Of a stretch of 64,000 nt of DNA, positions 60,240 through 64,000 are shown in pieces; within the stretch, counting starts at the first letter, position 1, and each line of letters starts with the position of its first letter. Location of the stretch: positions 27,400 through 91,399 of the forward strand of contig VWZF01006913.1 in NCBI GenBank assembly GCA_013396755.1, in the 5' to 3' direction. Below the pieces are notes generated by a model. That model did not search any database. It saw only the letters and a list, made by a program, of their open reading frames with translations, and was not told the DNA's origin. This DNA comes from Sclerurus mexicanus. Taxonomy: Eukaryota; Chordata; Aves; Passeriformes; Furnariidae. A program made the translations under genes and the position numbers.

Positions 60240-63200
60240 CTTCAATGAAAGAAAGGAACCTAAGCACCAATACTTTTTAGCAATACTTTCTTGCTTTCCC
60301 CTACCACTGATCAAGAAGCTAACCAGCTTAATAATCAGCATAACATCAGCATGACACTAGATGTGAGCTCCAAATCTTTGTAGTCACCTTATTCAACTAC
60401 AAAAGTAGAGCAAAAAGCTTTCCTTCACAGTACAAGTGCAGAGCTTAAGCACTATGAAAGTCCACCTGCCAAAGAGCAGTAAACCAGTCTCAGTGTTGTT
60501 CTTATTCAGTTTTCCTATTTTTCAAGGCAGGGTCAAGTCTGCAAGACAGACGGATATACTTCTGCTGTCTAGCACCTAGCATTGCATTCTCAAAAGTCCT
60601 CAGACTTTAAGAAAATGGGGTTTAATTTTGATTAATGTCAAGCTGGATTAGCATTTCAAAACTCTGTGGCTAGCACATTACAGCAGAATTCCCAAGATGT
60701 CTGTAAAAATATCTTAGATAATTGCTCTGTAGTTTAACAAATTTTCATGATTCATGCTGATCCTCAAACAATGGCACCCAGAGACCTTCCTTAGTATACA
60801 CTAAAAAAAGTGTGATGCTAAGAGAGCAGGATAATTTATCACTTCCTTCTGAAATCAAGCCTATTGTCTCACAACTGGTAAGTTTTGATGTTTTAGCACA
60901 CTTGAGTAAGGTACTGCTTTCTGCACAGTCCCTAGAATGCATTTTCCGGAGTATCTTCAGCTCTACAACTGTGTGACCCTATCCCTTAGGGTAACATACT
61001 TTGTCTTGAAGCCATGTCATAACTGCCATAAAAAGCAGTAGCCTGCTTCTTCATCAGCTAAGCCAGAGCTGTTCCACATAATGCATACAGGCAAGTGTGT
61101 AAGATCATGCATTAGCATTGGCTGCATACGTCTACACTACAATGCAAGACCTGCACTCCCTCTTGGTTCATTGCATCATTTAGTGAAGGTACTTTGTCTT
61201 GGCATTCCAAATGGTATTGAACTTCAGAAGAATATTATTTGCTATTTTATATCTTCTCTGTATGATGTGCAAAATGCAAGACAGGTTCCAAACAGAAGGA
61301 AGCTATTCAGCCATTTCACATTTTATTGGTTAGCCATCAGGCCTTAGGCAATCACAAATTCTGGACAGAGTACAAGCAAGAACAACATGAGCAATTCTAC
61401 CTGCTGAGTATCTCATGCAAATTCATAATCAAAGCAAAAGATTTGAAACAGCAGCTTATTGAGTTCTACTAATGTTTGTTTTAATAGCCTTACTGGTGGA
61501 ATAAAGCAACAACCCACTTGTCAGACAGAGTAAAGTCATAACTTTTTTTTTTTTCCAATGGGAACTATGTTCAAAAGGTGCCAGAAATCAGAACATCAGC
61601 TCTTATGTTCTCTGTTTCCACCTCTCATTTCTTTTTCCATTTGGGAACACACCAGGATGCACTTTCTAATAGCACAGTTTTGTAAAGCTACTACTATTTG
61701 GTCATGAGCTGTCAAACAAGTAGCTTGCCTTGTGCTAGGAGGCACACCACAGCTAGCTTAGAGCAGGTGTGGAAGCCACAGCTAGCAACTTGCTCTAAGC
61801 CTGACATCAACTTGTCCAGCAACCTCTAATAGAAGTAGCCTTCTGCTTGCAGGCTCTGATCACACATTATTTCAGTTTTTACTGTACTACTATGTAAAAT
61901 ATGCAACAAATGACTGCTGCTAGTTTTGAGGCTTTCTCATCCAGGCTTTCAGAGTGAGAACAGTCAACCTTTCCCAAAATAGCATACAGTGATACTAGAC
62001 TAAGCCTGTCACTAAGGGGATCCCAAAATAACTCCACAGTCCTTAGTTACTCTATTTCAACCTAGAATAACCAGAAAAGGCTTGCTAATACTGCTGAGTA
62101 CATTGTGACTTACATACATCACACCATTTTGACCAAATGCAACAGGGAAGCTACAAACAAGGCTAAATGAAACTGTAGCTGAGCATGGAGTAACAGCTCT
62201 AAGTTTACAATTACAACCCTTATAACAAGCCATTCCAAGAAGATATCATTGCTTCTGCAGCTGATACCAAATTAAATGTCAGAGCAACTACTTTCCTTAG
62301 CCCACAAACAAGTAAAAAAATTGACATCACCTAACACCCACACAGGTGCACAAAGGTAAAGGTCAACATCTGCTGTTGCTCCTGAGGATGTCTGTCCAAC
62401 TCTAAAGGCCACTTGGAAAGAGCTCCAGTTAAGATAAAGGTTAGTTCCAAGACAGTAAGGTCCCCTGTCTTACACCAAGCACAGAGTTCTGCCATACCAG
62501 GTAACCATTTAGTCATGACACTACCAGTCTAATCCACTCTATTTGAAGCAACAGAATCCTATTTCAATTGTACCTTCAGTCACTAAACACTTAATGATTT
62601 TTAGCTCAGTATCAATTAGCCACTAATTCAAAGCTGCTTTTTATGTGCTACTCATACACCAGAAGCACCTTCACATATTTTCTCCTCCTTGGAGAGGGCT
62701 TGGTCAAAAAATGTAGACAACTAGTAACATCACAGCCTTTGATTGCTAACACGTATTATTTTACCATTCCCCAGCTAACTACTTACTAGAAGTTGGCTCA
62801 TAAGCCATAAGCAGAAATGAGTGCAGGATGAAGGAGCACAGTTACACTGACTACCCAAATTAAACTACCTTTTCCCATATCTCCACTATCACTGTTAATC
62901 TCAGCCCCTTAAACAAATTGTCAGATTACTTGTCTGGGCAGCCTCAAACATGTGACACTTGTATACTGTCATATGACACCAAGTCCCAGAAAAGCTTGCA
63001 ACAGTAATTGAGAAACCTTGTGAGAGCTCATAGAGGAACCAGCTTAGACTTTTCCCAGATCCTGGCAATTGCAACTAGTAGTAGAAGAGAGCTGATGGAG
63101 TCACTAGCTCAAACTGAGGGAAGAATCAGACTGACTTGGTGGAGTTATCCTCCACTGTGTACTTCTTGTGATCATTTCTGAGCATCTGGCACTAGCAGTT

Positions 63201-64000
63201 TCAGTGCCAGCCAGCTTGGCCCTTCATACTACAGCTGTTTAATCATGTCTGCTGTAGACTGGGCATGGGAGCCCATGACTGGGAACTGAGGGTTGACATT
63301 TCTTCTCTTTCTCTTTGTGTGTGGACTAGATACAACAATGCCCTGGCTGGATTCTACCCAACAGACCTGCTGTTTGGACTACTGCACACAGGACTACAGG
63401 GCCCAGCTACCCCTAAGGATACTTCACCAACACAGCCAAGATCTGACACTAGACCTATTTCAGGGCAATAGTGAGAAGATTTAAGAGCCACATGACAATG
63501 CAGCCACCAATTGCCCACCTCCCACCTAGGAGGACCCTGGACCTTAGCCCCTGAAGGAAGAAATGAGTCAGCCAAATGATTACTACCTCCACTCAAGAGT
63601 AAAATATTTTTAAATGACCAACAGTAGCCCCTGTGCGTGACCCCTGCCACAGGGGAAACAGCTTCTACAGCGGCAGGCAGCCCTGGTCTGGCCACGAGCA
63701 GCGCTACTGGTGAGCGTACAGCCTCGGGAGAAGGCAACCGGCGCTGGCAGGGCTCAGCCTTGCCACCAGGTGGAGATCCCTCATGGTGGTTTTACCCCGG
63801 GCCCTGATCTAGACCCATGCCAACACCGCTGGGTAACACAAAGCCGAAGTTGCACCGTAGTTTGACAGCACCTTTAACGCCGCAGGCTTCCCGGGCGCTC
63901 CTTTTTCTCCCTCCACAACACAGCCCCCCATCCTCTACGCCCCACCGCTGTCCCCGTTAGCCCCCAGCAACGCAGACCCTCCCCTCGGCACGGAGCAGGA
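60240..64000 (-). other. VLDLR: VLDLR intron 1 (partial), CpG-rich toward the promoter
   Basis: Exon 2 needs an upstream exon ending in phase 1, so this stretch is intron 1. It has no convincing exon. From about 63,640 it becomes CpG-rich (roughly 20 CpG in 360 bases), which fits the edge of the VLDLR promoter island. No signal-peptide ATG followed by a donor is seen before the window ends, so exon 1 is outside. Confidence 0.7.

Noticed and set aside
63354..63737. 127-residue minus-strand frame near the right end as VLDLR exon 1.
   Set aside because: It has no signal peptide and no GTGAG/GTAAG donor in the needed phase. Exon 1 more likely lies outside the window.

Overview
The window is vertebrate nuclear DNA, most likely from a bird. 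The evidence is AT-rich intergenic sequence, split genes with vertebrate splice sites, CR1 LINE copies including one ending in the avian ATTCTATG 3' repeat, and an ERVL-type LTR of a kind common in bird genomes. Two protein genes are recognisable, both on the minus strand: KCNV2 (left) and VLDLR (right). The same pair is adjacent and co-oriented on human 9p24.2, and this block lies on the Z chromosome in birds, so Z linkage is inferred. The species cannot be named from the sequence.

Layout. 1-9,244 is non-coding sequence beyond KCNV2; it holds a GC-rich block near 4 kb, a long pyrimidine tract near 5.2 kb and a POU/SOX-like motif cluster near 2.2 kb. 9,554-14,426 is a complete two-exon KCNV2 (571 codons before the stop, one intron of 3,157 nt). 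14,427-49,800 is a 35-kb intergenic interval with a degraded 2.1-kb CR1 LINE (about 16.9-19.0 kb), an older CR1 tail (19.4 kb), a short LTR-like block (22.8-23.1 kb), a CR1 tail (31.4 kb), a roughly 1-kb ERVL-type solo LTR (32.5-33.5 kb), and an orphan CpG island at 38.26-38.90 kb flanked by homeodomain-type palindromes. 50,398-60,239 holds VLDLR exons 2 to 19. 60,240-64,000 is part of VLDLR intron 1, turning CpG-rich over the last 350 bases. VLDLR exon 1 with the signal peptide lies beyond the right edge.

VLDLR was reconstructed exon by exon. All 18 junction pairs keep frame, and the exons total 2,543 nt, which with the one base owed by exon 1 makes 848 codons including the stop. The domain order is eight LA modules, EGF-A, EGF-B, a six-bladed YWTD propeller, EGF-C, a skippable O-glycosylation exon, a transmembrane segment and a tail with FDNPVY. 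Intron 8 uses a GC donor instead of GT.

The two genes do not form a functional unit in the bacterial sense. VLDLR is a lipoprotein, reelin and (in birds) yolk-precursor receptor. KCNV2 is a silent potassium channel subunit used in photoreceptors. I found no convincing undescribed gene system. The best leads are the orphan CpG island with its homeodomain palindromes, two candidate non-coding regulatory clusters, and the GC-AG intron.
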